This document shows positions 18,369 through 29,100 of a stretch of DNA of 64,000 nt, one piece after another. The translations under genes and the position numbers were made by a program. The stretch is from Vibrio sp. J1-1 (GTDB lineage Bacteria; Pseudomonadota; Gammaproteobacteria; Enterobacterales; Vibrionaceae): NCBI RefSeq assembly GCF_021728395.1, contig NZ_JAKKCM010000007.1, positions 17,339 through 81,338 on the forward strand, in the 5' to 3' direction. The notes under the pieces are model-generated. The model saw nothing but the letters and a program-made list of their open reading frames with translations, was not told where the DNA came from and did not search any database. Position 1 is the stretch's first letter. Every line of letters begins with the position of its first letter.

Positions 18369-20228
18369 TTAGTTGCTCACAACAAAGTACTCGATGTCTG
18401 TATTAGCTCGAAGCACTGCCAATACAGAAGACAGGTCTTGTTGCGAAGATGAACGTGCCATCTGCATCGCTACTTGTTCCTCTAGGTCACTGTCTAGTTC
18501 AGAGTTAACCGCATCTAGTTCAATAACCACAACGTTACCTTCTATATCTTTCGATTGAGCGTATACAGGCTTACCTTCAACTGGTTTTGCCATTGCAAAT
18601 ACAGTCTGTGCGTACGGAGAGCGACGATCTACTGTCTCTTTATCACCAAACGCTAAGTTATTTTCAGCAAGCACTTCCGTTTTGCCTTCTTTTAGAGCTG
18701 TCACTACTTTTGTACCAAGCTCTAGTGCACCTTGCTCACCTTTAACGCGTGAAAGTTCAGTAACAACTTGGTCTTTCACCTCATCAAGAGGAAGGACCGT
18801 CTCAGGGCGAACGTCTTCAACACGAACAACGACAATATGTTCAGGTGCCACTTCAATCGCTTCAGAGTTAAGGCCATCTTCTTTTACTTCTGGGCTTAAA
18901 ATAGCTTGCATCACTGCAGGATTACGAAGTACTTCTGGGGCGTCCGCTTGAGAGATAAAGCCAGTAGTTTTCACTTCTTGATCAACCGCTTTTGATGCAT
19001 CGTCCAGTGAATCTGGGTATTCAAAGGCTACACGTTCAAGCTCATTTTGTAGCTCATAGAATTTATCAACGGCTTTCTGATCAACCAATTCTTGTCTTAT
19101 TTCAGACTCAACATCAGCGAATGGTGTCGCCACTGAATCCTTCAGCTCTTCAAGCTTAATAATATGGTAACCAAAATCAGATTTAACCAGCCCTGATACA
19201 TCGCCAACTTTCTCAAGTGCGAAAGCCGCTTTCTCGAACGCCGGGTCCATCACATCACGCTCGATCCAACCTAAGTCACCGCCATTTTCAGCGCTGCCAA
19301 AGTCATCAGATTTTTCTTCTGCAAGTGCTGCAAATTCAGCACCGTTATTTAGCTCATCCAAAATAGCTTGAGCTTTCGCTTCATCACCACCTTCTACAAG
19401 GATATGAGCGACGCGGCGCTGCTCTTCTGAAGAGTATTTATCAAGATGTTCGTCGTAGTACTTCTGCACTTCTTCTTCAGACACTTCGGTCTGTTTTTTC
19501 AGTGCTTCAGCGGACAGCTCAACGTAAGCAACTTTAGCTTGCTCTGGGCGAGTAAAGTTATCTTGGTTAGCTTTGTAGTAATCTTGAATTTCTTCATCGG
19601 TTAATTCTACGTTTTTCGCAAACTCTTCGAAATCGATAACAATAGTGCGGATATCACGAGTTTGAGTGAAAAGCTCACCTTGAACTTGTACTTCACCAGG
19701 AAGAGTGAACTCACTGGTTTGTAGAGCGTTAAGCAGCTGCTCACGTACTAGCTCACGACGCATGTATTCAGCAAAGGTATCTGGAGAGAAACCTGCGCGA
19801 CGTAAAGACGCTTGGTAGATTTCCTGATCGAATTGGCCGTTTGACTGGAACTGAGGCATTTCCAGAATCATGCTACGAACCTGTTCATCGCTGATACGCA
19901 GACCAAGAGCTTCTGCTTGTTGGTCTAGCAACACATCATTGATCATACGATCAAGAACAGATTTGCGGAAAGATTCAACGTATGCCGGATCTGCCAGCAT
20001 TTGAGAGAAGTAGTCACCCAATTGAGCTTGCATGCGATTCCGCTCATTTTGGTAAGCCATCTCGAACTCGCCACGAGGGATATCCGTGTTACCAACTTTC
20101 GCTGCTGCGTTGTTACTGCCACCAACAATGTAGCTGCCTACACCTGCGAATACGAAAGAAAGGATAATAAGCCCAAGGATAATTTTGACCGCGATGCTAT
20201 TCACGCCTTCGCGTAGTCGATCCATCAT
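18369..20228 (-). CDS. ppiD: Periplasmic folding chaperone PpiD
   Basis: 619 aa. A cytoplasmic start (MMDRLREGVNSIAVKIILGLIILSFVFAGVGSYIVGG) contains one membrane anchor (about 15-37). An SurA-like N-terminal chaperone domain follows (MILEMPQFQSNGQFDQEIY). A parvulin-like domain covers about 265-365 (VAHILVEGGDEAKAQAIL and DFGSAENGGDLGWIERDVMDPAFEKAAF). In the family this parvulin domain is mostly inactive as an isomerase and PpiD acts as a chaperone near the Sec translocon. It lies after hupB in the conserved clp-lon-hup block. Confidence 0.94.
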   Translation of the reverse strand: MMDRLREGVNSIAVKIILGLIILSFVFAGVGSYIVGGSNNAAAKVGNTDIPRGEFEMAYQNERNRMQAQLGDYFSQMLADPAYVESFRKSVLDRMINDVLLDQQAEALGLRISDEQVRSMILEMPQFQSNGQFDQEIYQASLRRAGFSPDTFAEYMRRELVREQLLNALQTSEFTLPGEVQVQGELFTQTRDIRTIVIDFEEFAKNVELTDEEIQDYYKANQDNFTRPEQAKVAYVELSAEALKKQTEVSEEEVQKYYDEHLDKYSSEEQRRVAHILVEGGDEAKAQAILDELNNGAEFAALAEEKSDDFGSAENGGDLGWIERDVMDPAFEKAAFALEKVGDVSGLVKSDFGYHIIKLEELKDSVATPFADVESEIRQELVDQKAVDKFYELQNELERVAFEYPDSLDDASKAVDQEVKTTGFISQADAPEVLRNPAVMQAILSPEVKEDGLNSEAIEVAPEHIVVVRVEDVRPETVLPLDEVKDQVVTELSRVKGEQGALELGTKVVTALKEGKTEVLAENNLAFGDKETVDRRSPYAQTVFAMAKPVEGKPVYAQSKDIEGNVVVIELDAVNSELDSDLEEQVAMQMARSSSQQDLSSVLAVLRANTDIEYFVVSN

Positions 20229-20308
20229 AATTTAATTGCTCTCCACAATTGAAGCCTACTGCTTCTATCTAATAGAAATAATGCCGCAATAGTACCAGAA
20301 AAAGAAAT

Positions 20309-20331
20309 GCGCATCAGTATGATGCGCATAA
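20309..20331 (-). terminator. Terminator of hupB
   Basis: A perfect 10-bp inverted repeat, ATGCGCATCA / TGATGCGCAT, with a 3-base loop. The minus strand continues TTCTTTTTC. Confidence 0.65.
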
Positions 20332-20431
20332 TTTAAGAAAGTTCGGCCCGAAGTTTGTAAATTTTTGTTCGAAACGAATTGTTTGAGCAAAAGTTATTCA
20401 AATAGCCTTTATAGAGTCAAAGCCCTATGAA

Positions 20432-20704
20432 TTAGTTGACTGAATCTTTTAGCGCTTTACCAGCCTTGAATGAAGGCACTTTTGCTTCTGCGATTTGGAT
20501 TTCTTCACCAGTCTTTGGATTACGACCTGTACGTGCAGCACGAGTACGAACGCTGAAAGTACCGAAGCCAACTAGAGCAACTTGGTCACCTGTTTGAAGC
20601 GTACCGCTTACTGCTTCAATGAATGCATCTAGTGCACGACCTGCTGACGCTTTAGAAATATCTGCATTTTCTGCGATTTGTTCAACTAACTGAGTTTTAT
20701 TCAC
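20432..20704 (-). CDS. hupB: DNA-binding protein HU-beta
   Basis: 90 aa, the standard length of HU. The family begins [19 protein letters not shown]. The DNA-gripping arm region is [23 protein letters not shown] (about 47-69), containing the RxGRNPxTG signature. A nucleoid protein that bends DNA. It follows lon as in E. coli. Confidence 0.97.
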   Translation of the reverse strand: MNKTQLVEQIAENADISKASAGRALDAFIEAVSGTLQTGDQVALVGFGTFSVRTRAARTGRNPKTGEEIQIAEAKVPSFKAGKALKDSVN

Positions 20705-20827
20705 TGTAATTTCCCCTTTGTGCCATCTGTGATTATTTTTGTGATGACTTTTCGTTCCATAATTAATAAATATGCCTCACCCCTTATACATAAAGGGCTG
20801 AGAGCTATCAAAACTAACTTAGCGCCC

Positions 20828-20865
20828 AAAAAAAACGCTGACAAGCCTTTTTAGGCTTATCAGCG
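20828..20865 (-). terminator. Terminator of lon
   Basis: CGCTGATAAGCC / GGCTTGTCAGCG stem (12 bp with a G-T pair) followed on the minus strand by TTTTTTTT, 30 bases after the lon stop. Confidence 0.92.
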
Positions 20866-20895
20866 CAAACTTTTACTTATTTTTGCTACACATCA

Positions 20896-23247
20896 CTATT
20901 TTTTAGCTTCAAACTCAACGCCCGTCGGGTCTCGCTCGAGTGCAACTTTCAGTACTTCATCAATCCACTGAACCGGGATAACTGTCAGATCTGCGATAAC
21001 ATTCTCTGGAATCTCTTCCAAATCACGCTCGTTATCTTTTGGAATCAGTACCGTTTTAATGCCGCCACGATGTGCCGCAAGTAATTTTTCTTTTAGGCCA
21101 CCGATAGGTAAAACTTCACCACGCAGTGTAATTTCACCCGTCATCGCCACTTCCGCTTTCACCGGGTTGCCCGTTAACGCAGAAACCAGAGCTGTACACA
21201 TTGCCGTACCAGCACTTGGACCATCTTTTGGTGTCGCACCTTCAGGGACATGCACGTGGATGTCTTTCTTCTCGTAGAAATCGGTGTTGATACCCAGTTT
21301 TTCCGCACGAGAACGAACCACAGTCATTGCCGCTTGAATAGATTCTTGCATGACATCGCCAAGTGAACCTGTCTGTGTCAGTTTACCTTTGCCCGGCATA
21401 GACTGAGTTTCAATTGTTAGTAAATCACCACCAACTTCAGTCCAGGCCAAACCAGTCACCTGACCAATACGGTTGCTTTCGTCGGCTTTACCATAGTCGA
21501 ATCGTTGAACGCCTAAGTACTCTTTCAGGTTGTCCATTGAGACTGTCACTGACTTGATGTCTTTATCCAGCAGGATGTTCTTGACTGCCTTACGACAGAT
21601 CTTAGAAATCTCACGCTCAAGATTACGTACACCCGCTTCACGCGTGTAGAAACGAATGATGCCGACAATCGCCGAGTCCTCGATAACAATCTCGTTTGGT
21701 TTCAAACCATTACGCTTCAACTGCTTTTCTACCAAGTGGCGTTTCGCGATGTTCAGCTTTTCATCTTCTGTGTAACCAGAAAGGCGGATAACTTCCATAC
21801 GGTCAAGAAGCGGACCAGGGATATTCATCGAGTTAGACGTCGCAACAAACATCACATCAGACAGGTCGTAATCCACTTCTAAGTAGTGATCGTTAAACGA
21901 GTTGTTTTGCTCAGGATCCAGAACTTCTAGCAGTGCAGATGCTGGGTCACCGCGCATGTCAGAAGACATCTTGTCGATCTCATCAAGAAGGAATAGCGGG
22001 TTTCTAACCCCAACTTTAGACATTTTCTGGATAAGCTTACCCGGTAGTGAGCCGATGTAAGTACGACGGTGACCACGAATCTCAGCTTCGTCACGCACAC
22101 CACCAAGTGCCATACGAACGTATTTACGTCCAGTAGCAGACGCAATCGAGCGACCAAGAGAGGTTTTACCCACACCAGGAGGACCAACAAGACAAAGGAT
22201 CGGTCCTTTAAGCTTGTTAATACGGTTTTGTACTGCCAAGTATTCCAGGATACGCTCTTTAACGCGCTCCAGACCGTAATGGTCTTCGTTCAGAATCTCT
22301 TCTGCCTTGGCCAGGTTCTTTTTCACTTTAGAACGCTTAGCCCAAGGAACGCTCACCATCCAATCGATGTAGCTACGCACCACTGTTGCTTCCGCAGACA
22401 TTGGAGACATCATCTTAAGCTTCTGCAGCTCTTGTTCTGTCTTTTCGCGTGCCTCTTGAGGCATTTTAGATTCTTCGATTTTGTTCTGCAGCGTTTCGAA
22501 CTCATCCGGCGCGTCTTCCATCTCACCCAGTTCTTTCTGAATCGCTTTCATTTGCTCATTCAGATAGTACTCACGCTGAGACTTTTCCATTTGCTTTTTA
22601 ACGCGGCCACGAATGCGCTTTTCAACTTGTAGCAGATCAATCTCTGATTCCATTTGGCCCATAAGGAATTCCAAACGCTCAGTAACATCGATGATCTCAA
22701 GCACTTGTTGCTTGTCTACCAGTTTTAGTGGCATATGAGCAGCGATGGTATCCGCCAGACGTGCTGCTTCATCAATCCCATTTAACGAAGTCAGAACTTC
22801 TGGCGGGATCTTTTTGTTTAGTTTGATAAAGCCTTCGAACTGGTTGATCGCACTACGAACAATAACTTCTTGCTCGCGTTCGTCCAGCTCAGGTGTCACA
22901 ATGAACTCCGCCTCAGCTAAGAAAAAATCGCTCTCTTTAAAGTGATTAATCTTCGCACGTTGCTGACCTTCAACCAGTACTTTTACTGTGCCATCAGGAA
23001 GCTTCAAAAGCTGAAGAATGGTGGCTACCGTACCTACGTCGAATAGGTCGTCAACCGTTGGCTCGTCGGTATCCGCTTGCTTTTGTGCCACAAGCAGAAC
23101 TTGTTTGTTGGTTTCCATCGCCGTTTCAAGACAGCTAATCGATTTTTCACGACCAACAAACAATGGAATTACCATGTGCGGGTAGACCACTACGTCACGT
23201 AGAGGTAGTACCGGGATCTCGATACTCTCGGAACGTTCCAAGTTCAT
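20896..23247 (-). CDS. lon: ATP-dependent protease Lon
   Basis: 783 aa, matching the usual ~784. An N-terminal substrate-binding domain ([23 protein letters not shown]) precedes a coiled-coil linker. The AAA+ module has Walker [10 protein letters not shown] (about 355-363) and sensor regions. The C-terminal protease has the catalytic Ser in DGPSAGTAM and Lys in [14 protein letters not shown]. It degrades misfolded and regulatory proteins as a hexamer. A heat-shock-type promoter lies upstream at 23293-23324. Confidence 0.97.
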   Translation of the reverse strand: MNLERSESIEIPVLPLRDVVVYPHMVIPLFVGREKSISCLETAMETNKQVLLVAQKQADTDEPTVDDLFDVGTVATILQLLKLPDGTVKVLVEGQQRAKINHFKESDFFLAEAEFIVTPELDEREQEVIVRSAINQFEGFIKLNKKIPPEVLTSLNGIDEAARLADTIAAHMPLKLVDKQQVLEIIDVTERLEFLMGQMESEIDLLQVEKRIRGRVKKQMEKSQREYYLNEQMKAIQKELGEMEDAPDEFETLQNKIEESKMPQEAREKTEQELQKLKMMSPMSAEATVVRSYIDWMVSVPWAKRSKVKKNLAKAEEILNEDHYGLERVKERILEYLAVQNRINKLKGPILCLVGPPGVGKTSLGRSIASATGRKYVRMALGGVRDEAEIRGHRRTYIGSLPGKLIQKMSKVGVRNPLFLLDEIDKMSSDMRGDPASALLEVLDPEQNNSFNDHYLEVDYDLSDVMFVATSNSMNIPGPLLDRMEVIRLSGYTEDEKLNIAKRHLVEKQLKRNGLKPNEIVIEDSAIVGIIRFYTREAGVRNLEREISKICRKAVKNILLDKDIKSVTVSMDNLKEYLGVQRFDYGKADESNRIGQVTGLAWTEVGGDLLTIETQSMPGKGKLTQTGSLGDVMQESIQAAMTVVRSRAEKLGINTDFYEKKDIHVHVPEGATPKDGPSAGTAMCTALVSALTGNPVKAEVAMTGEITLRGEVLPIGGLKEKLLAAHRGGIKTVLIPKDNERDLEEIPENVIADLTVIPVQWIDEVLKVALERDPTGVEFEAKK

Positions 23248-23292
23248 ATAATTCTCTCTTCCGCTTTCACGTTTAACGTATTACTTAAGGCA

Positions 23293-23324
23293 GTATATGG
23301 GGGCTAATTGTTTGGATTCAATAA
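23293..23324 (-). promoter_or_regulatory. Sigma-32-type promoter of lon
   Basis: On the minus strand a TTGAAT -35 element is followed by about 13 bases and CCCCATATA. This matches the heat-shock sigma consensus (CTTGAAA, CCCCATnT). It lies about 50-75 bases before the lon start, and lon is a classic sigma-32 target. Confidence 0.75.
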
Positions 23325-23331
23325 GAGAAAT

Positions 23332-23366
23332 AAAAAAAGGAGGTAATTACTTACCTCCTTTTTATT
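23332..23366 (-). terminator. Terminator of clpX
   Basis: AAGGAGGTAA / TTACCTCCTT stem flanked by A and T runs. It follows clpX and precedes lon; symmetrical runs make it potentially bidirectional. Confidence 0.88.
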
Positions 23367-23377
23367 CGTGGCTAGAT

Positions 23378-24658
23378 TTACTCCGCCCCAGCGGCCTGGT
23401 TATCGGCGTTGCTGTAAATTAGCAGCGGTTCTGACTCACCATTGATGACTGACTCATCAATAACCACTTTGCTCACATCTGTTGCAGATGGTAGCTCGTA
23501 CATGGTTTCAAGCAGAACACCTTCTAAAATTGAACGTAGACCACGAGCACCAGTTTTACGCTCCATCGCTTTCTTAGCAATCGCGCGTAGTGCATCTTCA
23601 CGGAACTCAAGCTCTGCATTTTCTAGCTCAAACAATGCTGCATACTGCTTAGTCAGCGCGTTCTTCGGTTCACATAGAATCTGAATCAGCGCCTCTTCAT
23701 CAAGCTCAGTCAACGTTGTTGTCACAGGCAGACGGCCAATGAATTCAGGAATCAGACCGTATTTCACTAAATCTTCAGGCTCAACCTGAGTAAATAGTTC
23801 ACCGACTGTTTTGGTTTCATTCTTAGAGCGAACTTCCGCACCAAAACCGATACCAGTACCTGTTGCTACACGCTGTTCAATCACTTTATCCAAGCCTGCA
23901 AATGCACCACCACAGATGAACAAGATCTTAGACGTGTCCACTTGGAGGAACTCTTGCTGAGGATGCTTACGACCACCTTGTGGCGGAACAGAAGCAACCG
24001 TGCCTTCAATAAGTTTTAGCAGTGCCTGCTGAACACCTTCACCTGATACGTCACGCGTAATAGATGGGTTTTCAGCTTTGCGAGAAATTTTATCAATTTC
24101 ATCAATGTATACGATGCCACGTTCAGCCTTAGCTACATCGTAATCACATTTTTGCAGAAGCTTTTGGATGATGTTTTCAACGTCTTCACCCACGTAACCA
24201 GCTTCGGTTAGTGTAGTGGCGTCAGCCATTGTAAATGGCACATCCAAGAATCGAGCTAGTGTCTCAGCAAGCAATGTTTTACCACTACCTGTAGGACCAA
24301 TCAGTAGGATGTTACTCTTACCAAGCTCTACACCTTCGCTCGTTGTATCACCATTACGTAAACGCTTGTAGTGGTTATATACCGCAACTGCAAGCACTTT
24401 TTTCGCGTAATCTTGTCCGATCACATAGTCGTCTAGGTGTTCGCGGATCTGTTTAGGCGTTGGTAACGCTTCAGATTCTTTCTTAGGGAGAACATCCTTA
24501 ATTTCTTCGCGAATTATATCGTTACATAAGTCGACACATTCGTCGCAAATGTATACTGACGGACCTGCGATTAGCTTGCGAACTTCGTGCTGACTTTTGC
24601 CGCAGAAAGAACAGTACAGCAATTTACCGCTGCCACTTTCTTTGCTTTTATCTGTCAT
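23378..24658 (-). CDS. clpX: ClpX unfoldase subunit
   Basis: 426 aa. An N-terminal zinc-binding domain ([11 protein letters not shown]...[10 protein letters not shown], about 16-49) recognises adaptors. AAA+ motifs: Walker A GPTGSGKT (about 121-128), Walker [10 protein letters not shown], and the ClpP-docking loop in [11 protein letters not shown] (IGF). It unfolds substrates for ClpP. It follows clpP by 70 bases in the conserved tig-clpP-clpX order. Confidence 0.97.
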   Translation of the reverse strand: MTDKSKESGSGKLLYCSFCGKSQHEVRKLIAGPSVYICDECVDLCNDIIREEIKDVLPKKESEALPTPKQIREHLDDYVIGQDYAKKVLAVAVYNHYKRLRNGDTTSEGVELGKSNILLIGPTGSGKTLLAETLARFLDVPFTMADATTLTEAGYVGEDVENIIQKLLQKCDYDVAKAERGIVYIDEIDKISRKAENPSITRDVSGEGVQQALLKLIEGTVASVPPQGGRKHPQQEFLQVDTSKILFICGGAFAGLDKVIEQRVATGTGIGFGAEVRSKNETKTVGELFTQVEPEDLVKYGLIPEFIGRLPVTTTLTELDEEALIQILCEPKNALTKQYAALFELENAELEFREDALRAIAKKAMERKTGARGLRSILEGVLLETMYELPSATDVSKVVIDESVINGESEPLLIYSNADNQAAGAE

Positions 24659-24728
24659 TCGCTAACCTCTTAGCCTTTACTCTTCATGAATCAGTGTATA
24701 TCAATTTTTGCCAAATTGCGCTGGCAAA

Positions 24729-25355
24729 TTACTCGCCGCGGTGGCTTAACACTGCATCCACCAAACCATATTCTACAGACTGTTCCGCTGACATAAAGTT
24801 GTCACGGTCAGTATCGCGCTCAATAACTTCAAGTGGCTGGCCGGTATGCTCAGCTAACAAGCGGTTCAGCTTGTTCTTAATTGATAAGATTTCTTGTGCG
24901 TGAATTTGAATATCAGAAGCCTGACCCTGGAAACCGCCCAGTGGTTGGTGAATCATCACGCGCGAATTCGGTAGAGCGTAACGCTTACCTGGTGCCCCAC
25001 CAGCGAGTAAAAATGCGCCCATTGAAGCAGCTTGCCCCATACATACTGTGCTTACATTTGGTTTGATAAACTGCATCGTGTCGTAAATAGACATACCCGC
25101 TGTTACGCTGCCGCCTGGGGAGTTGATGTATAGGAAAATATCTTTATCTGGATTTTCAGATTCTAGGAAAAGTAGTTGAGCCACGACAAGGTTTGCCATG
25201 TGGTCTTCCACTTGACCTGTTAAAAAAATCACACGCTCTTTTAACAATCGGGAATAGATGTCGTAAGAACGTTCGCCTCGGGAAGTTTGTTCAACCACCA
25301 TTGGTACTAGTGCGTCCATAATTGGCGACATTGCATTTTTTTCTTGGTAGCTCAT
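24729..25355 (-). CDS. clpP: ClpP protease subunit
   Basis: 208 aa. The catalytic triad is visible: Ser in [16 protein letters not shown], His in [13 protein letters not shown], and Asp in [13 protein letters not shown] short N-terminal propeptide ends before [22 protein letters not shown]. The upstream 105 bases hold a TTGACT -35-like element near 25433-25438 and an imperfect 12-bp hairpin (25380-25411), so clpP may be transcribed apart from tig. Confidence 0.97.
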   Translation of the reverse strand: MSYQEKNAMSPIMDALVPMVVEQTSRGERSYDIYSRLLKERVIFLTGQVEDHMANLVVAQLLFLESENPDKDIFLYINSPGGSVTAGMSIYDTMQFIKPNVSTVCMGQAASMGAFLLAGGAPGKRYALPNSRVMIHQPLGGFQGQASDIQIHAQEILSIKNKLNRLLAEHTGQPLEVIERDTDRDNFMSAEQSVEYGLVDAVLSHRGE

Positions 25356-25460
25356 ATTCTTATGTCCCTAAAATAAATGGCCCGGATGATGAGTATCATA
25401 CGGACCATTGTTAGCAGAATAGTTAACGTGAAGTCAACCTTCTACGCAAGATATTGCTTA

Positions 25461-26765
25461 TTAAGCAGGTTGTTGCTGGTTAAGTAGCTCGTTGAAGCCT
25501 ACTTCTTTCTCAGAAACTTGTGCTTTAGCGATGATCGCGTCGATTGCTTGCTCTTCTAGAGCTACGTTACGCATGTTGTTCATCATTTGCTCGTTTTGCT
25601 CGTAGTAAGCCATAACTTCTGATGGATCTTCGTATGCTGTAGCCATCTCTTCGATTAGCGCTTTAACTTTTTCGTCGTCCGCTTTTAGCTCTTCAGACTT
25701 GATAACTTCACCAAGTAGAAGACCTACAACTACGCGACGTTTAGCTTGCTCTTCGAACAGTTCACGTGGAAGCTGTGCAGCTGCTTCTGGGTTACCACCG
25801 AAGCGTTGTGCAGCTTGTTGGCGTAGAACTTGAATTTCTTGCTCGATAAGTGCAGAAGGAACGTCGATGTCGTTTTGCTCAACTAGACCGTCAAGTGCTT
25901 GCTCTTTGATACGGTTCTTAACTGCTTGCTTAAGTTCGCGCTCCATGTTCTTACGAACTTCAGCTTTAAGAGCGTCAACACCGCCTTCAGCAACACCGAA
26001 CTTAGAAACGAATTCGTCGTTTAGTTCTGGAAGCTCACGCGCTTCAACTTTGTTCACTTTGATAGCGAATTTCGCTGCTTTACCTTTTAGGTTTTCAGCG
26101 TGGTAATCTTCTGGGAAAGTCACGTCGATGTCGAATTCCATACCAGCAGTCTTACCTGCGATACCGTCTTCAAAACCTGGAATCATGCGACCAGCGCCCA
26201 TTTCTAGTGGGAAGTTCTCAGCTTTACCGCCTTCGAACTCTTCACCGTCAATAGAACCAACGAAGTCGATGCTTACGCGCTTGCCTTCTTCTGCTGCTTC
26301 TTCAACTTCAGTCCAAGTTGCTTGCTGCTTACGTAGAGTATCGATCATCTCTTCTACGTCTGCATCTTTAACTTCAGTTAGAGGCTTCTCAACAGCAATG
26401 TTTTCTAGGCCTTTAAGTTCAACTTCTGGGTAAACTTCAAAAGTTGCTGTGAAAACTAGGTCTGCACCTTCTTTGTTTTCTACAGGAGCGAAAGTTGGCG
26501 CGCCAGCTGGGTTGATTTTCTCTTTTACGATCGCTTCGATGAAGTGACGTTGCATAACTTCACCAAGAACGTCTTGACGTACTGCTTTGCCGTACATCTG
26601 AGCAACCATTTTTAGAGGCACTTTACCCTTACGGAAACCATCGAAACGACGGTTTTTAGCGATGTTGCGTAGTTCAGCTGTTACAGCGTCTTCGATGTTT
26701 GCAGCTGGAACAGTAATGTTTAGACGGCGCTCTAGGCCCTCTAGCGTTTCAACAGTAACTTGCAT
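25461..26765 (-). CDS. tig: Trigger factor
   Basis: 434 aa from the ATG at 26765. It is a ribosome-bound chaperone with peptidyl-prolyl isomerase activity. The start [20 protein letters not shown] and the ribosome-docking signature [13 protein letters not shown] (about 37-49) are standard; the FKBP-type domain includes [17 protein letters not shown] and [11 protein letters not shown]. An earlier ATG at 26819 would add 18 unconserved residues overlapping a hairpin and is rejected. AGAGG lies upstream of the chosen start. Confidence 0.96.
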   Translation of the reverse strand: MQVTVETLEGLERRLNITVPAANIEDAVTAELRNIAKNRRFDGFRKGKVPLKMVAQMYGKAVRQDVLGEVMQRHFIEAIVKEKINPAGAPTFAPVENKEGADLVFTATFEVYPEVELKGLENIAVEKPLTEVKDADVEEMIDTLRKQQATWTEVEEAAEEGKRVSIDFVGSIDGEEFEGGKAENFPLEMGAGRMIPGFEDGIAGKTAGMEFDIDVTFPEDYHAENLKGKAAKFAIKVNKVEARELPELNDEFVSKFGVAEGGVDALKAEVRKNMERELKQAVKNRIKEQALDGLVEQNDIDVPSALIEQEIQVLRQQAAQRFGGNPEAAAQLPRELFEEQAKRRVVVGLLLGEVIKSEELKADDEKVKALIEEMATAYEDPSEVMAYYEQNEQMMNNMRNVALEEQAIDAIIAKAQVSEKEVGFNELLNQQQPA

Positions 26766-27057
26766 TATATATAAACCTCTAAAGTGGCTCGGTTTTCCGA
26801 GCGTATGAGCGTAACTCACCGGAGTTGACGCTTCATCCTTGTGTTGTGTTCTGTCCGAGCACCTAATTTAAATCGAGTATCGATACTGTTCATCAGTACC
26901 GGACTAATCAGTGATATCTTCAGTGTCATCACCAAAGGTATCTCCTATTAGCCTCAGGACAGAATTTTAGACGCGACATTCTAGCGATCTGTTACTACCC
27001 TGTCGAGCCAATAGCCACTATGTGGACATTGTCTGCACTAAATTCTCGAATGTTGCC
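26766..27057 (-). promoter_or_regulatory. Long tig leader and intergenic region
   Basis: A region of about 290 bases before tig with no convincing gene. It holds a perfect hairpin GCTCGG-TTTT-CCGAGC (26787-26802), 22 bases before the tig start, and several short inverted repeats around 26850-26960. It probably contains the tig promoter and a structured 5' leader. No known riboswitch was recognised. Confidence 0.45.
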
Positions 27058-27243
27058 TCATTTTTTGTAAAAAATGCGATAAAACACCCGCATCAGAAAC
27101 ATCGGCATATCTAGAATGGGGACAATAGCGACTTTTTCAAGGGAATCGACCGCTTTTTTTATTGAAAAGCGTAAAAAGAGATCTTGCTCTTGTTTTACTC
27201 CACAGAGTTGGTAAGTAAATCCCCAATCTAATCTACAAGCCAT
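27058..27243 (-). CDS. Doubtful 61-aa ORF upstream of dctB
   Basis: From an ATG at 27243 the frame encodes about 61 residues, ending PILDMPMFLMRVFYRIFYKK with a basic, aromatic tail. There is no clear ribosome site, and it occupies the region divergent from dctB where promoters are expected. I recognise no family. It may be a small membrane-associated peptide or chance. Confidence 0.25.
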   Translation of the reverse strand: MACRLDWGFTYQLCGVKQEQDLFLRFSIKKAVDSLEKVAIVPILDMPMFLMRVFYRIFYKK

Positions 27244-27289
27244 TAACATTTCTGGATTACAAAGAAGTAGCCTAGTCAGGAACAAAGGG

Positions 27290-29098
27290 ATGCCACAACG
27301 AAACCGTATTCTACTGATTTTTTTCGCCTTATATTTCCTATGCGCGTTTGTTGGTGGCCACTGGGTCTGGAAAAACAGTTACCAATCGCTACTGGATAAA
27401 CACCAGTCTCAGCTTGAACAGTTTTCTAGTCACATAAAGAACAAATTGGATAAGTACGCCCATATCCCCAACCTCCTGGCAAAAGATGCACCTTTGTTTG
27501 AGGCATTGCTGCACCCGAAAAATAGCGCTCAACTTGAAGTGACGAATCGCTACTTAGAATCAGTAAATCAAGTCATTGCGGCTTCCGACACTTATCTCAT
27601 TGATCAATGGGGTACCACTATTGCGGCCAGTAACTGGCGTAAAGAACGCTCTTTCATTGGGCGAAACTTCGCATTCCGGCCTTATTTCAAACAAGCCATT
27701 ATCGGTGAGCAGAGCCAATACTATGCGTTGGGTTCAACGTCGGGTAAACGGGGTTACTACTACTCTTCTCCCATCATTTACGCTGGCGGCGTGATTGGCG
27801 TTGTGGTCGTAAAAATGGACTTGAGTAAGATCGAAGACAACTGGCAGCAACCAGATAGCGTATTCGTCGCCAGTGATCCTCACGGAATTGTGTTCATGAG
27901 CAGCAGAACTGACTGGCTACTCAAAAGTTTGCAACCTCTTAATGATGCTGAGAAAAAACAAGTTTGGGCTAGCCGACAATATCTCGAAACACAAATTCGT
28001 AGTTTAAATTTCGTCGGCGACCTGAACTTAAACGTGACCGAATTAAAACAAGGTTACCCATACAATAAAGGCACTCTGGTGGTTTCTTCTCTCGACCTTC
28101 CCGAGATCAAACTGACCATGAGGGTATTGTCGCCTAAACAATCTATCGTTTGGATAACATTGGGTTACTTGCTAGTACTTACTCTCATTTTTACCGTTCT
28201 ATTCCTTATCGGCCAGCTGATTTATCACCGCCAACAACGTCATCTACAACTCGAACTGATTCAGCAAGAAGCCAATCAAAAACTGGAATATCAAGTAATG
28301 ACTCGAACTGCGGAGTTGCAAGCAGAGATCGCTCAGCGAACAGAAACAGAGCAAACGCTGCGTGTCACTCAGGATGAGTTGGTTCAGGCTGCAAAGCTTG
28401 CTGTACTTGGTCAGATGTCCGCAAGTATCAGCCATGAACTGAATAATCCCCTTGCGGCCATTCGCAGCTTCGCTGAAAACGGTAAGCTATTCTTAAAAAA
28501 AGAGAAGTTCGAACGGGTCGAAGATAATTTAAGTCGTATTTCAGCGCTCACCGATCGTATGGCTAATATCAGTCAACAACTGCGCTCATTTGCCAAGAAA
28601 ACCAGTGGCAGTGAACTAACCAAAACTCGCCTGTTACCTGTCGTCGCCTCAGCGAAGGAGTTGATGAAGCCCTCTTTTAAATCAGCTCGGGTTAACTTAT
28701 CTACCAAACTAATGGCACAGGATGCAGAGGTTTTTATCAACACGATTCAACTGGAACAAGTGCTGGTAAACCTTCTGAGTAACGCGATCGAAGCCGTCAA
28801 AGAGCAAGAAAATAAACAGGTGTGGCTTTCTATAGAACATGACCAGAGCCGGAATCAGATCATGGTTCATATTGATGATAATGGCCCAGGGATCGGACAG
28901 CGCTCTCTCACCGAGCTTTGTGAGCCATTTTTGACCACCAAGAAAAATGGCCTAGGTTTGGGACTGTCAATATCACAGCAAATATTGAGTGGAATGAACG
29001 GCCAATTAAGTGCGCACAACCAAGCGCAGGGCGGCGCTCGGTTCTCAGTTTGTTTGCCTGTTGTTGCTATATACGCCGAAAAAGATTCAGAGGAATAA
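27290..29098 (+). CDS. dctB: C4-dicarboxylate sensor histidine kinase DctB
   Basis: 602 aa. An N-terminal membrane helix (about 7-27), a periplasmic dCache-like sensor (about 30-285; YLIDQWGTTIAASNW and GSTSGKRGYYYSSPI) and a second helix (about 287-310) lead to a coiled linker. The kinase core has the H-box SASISHELNNPLAAIRSF, N-box VLVNLLSNAIEAV, DDNGPGIG and GLGLGLSISQQILSGM. It senses external succinate, fumarate or malate and phosphorylates DctD, encoded immediately downstream. Confidence 0.94.
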   Translation: MPQRNRILLIFFALYFLCAFVGGHWVWKNSYQSLLDKHQSQLEQFSSHIKNKLDKYAHIPNLLAKDAPLFEALLHPKNSAQLEVTNRYLESVNQVIAASDTYLIDQWGTTIAASNWRKERSFIGRNFAFRPYFKQAIIGEQSQYYALGSTSGKRGYYYSSPIIYAGGVIGVVVVKMDLSKIEDNWQQPDSVFVASDPHGIVFMSSRTDWLLKSLQPLNDAEKKQVWASRQYLETQIRSLNFVGDLNLNVTELKQGYPYNKGTLVVSSLDLPEIKLTMRVLSPKQSIVWITLGYLLVLTLIFTVLFLIGQLIYHRQQRHLQLELIQQEANQKLEYQVMTRTAELQAEIAQRTETEQTLRVTQDELVQAAKLAVLGQMSASISHELNNPLAAIRSFAENGKLFLKKEKFERVEDNLSRISALTDRMANISQQLRSFAKKTSGSELTKTRLLPVVASAKELMKPSFKSARVNLSTKLMAQDAEVFINTIQLEQVLVNLLSNAIEAVKEQENKQVWLSIEHDQSRNQIMVHIDDNGPGIGQRSLTELCEPFLTTKKNGLGLGLSISQQILSGMNGQLSAHNQAQGGARFSVCLPVVAIYAEKDSEE

Positions 29099-29100
29099 TT

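Noticed and set aside
29050-29100. Longer start for dctD
   Set aside because: Lies inside the dctB coding region; the ATG at 29101 has GAGGAAT upstream and the family start.
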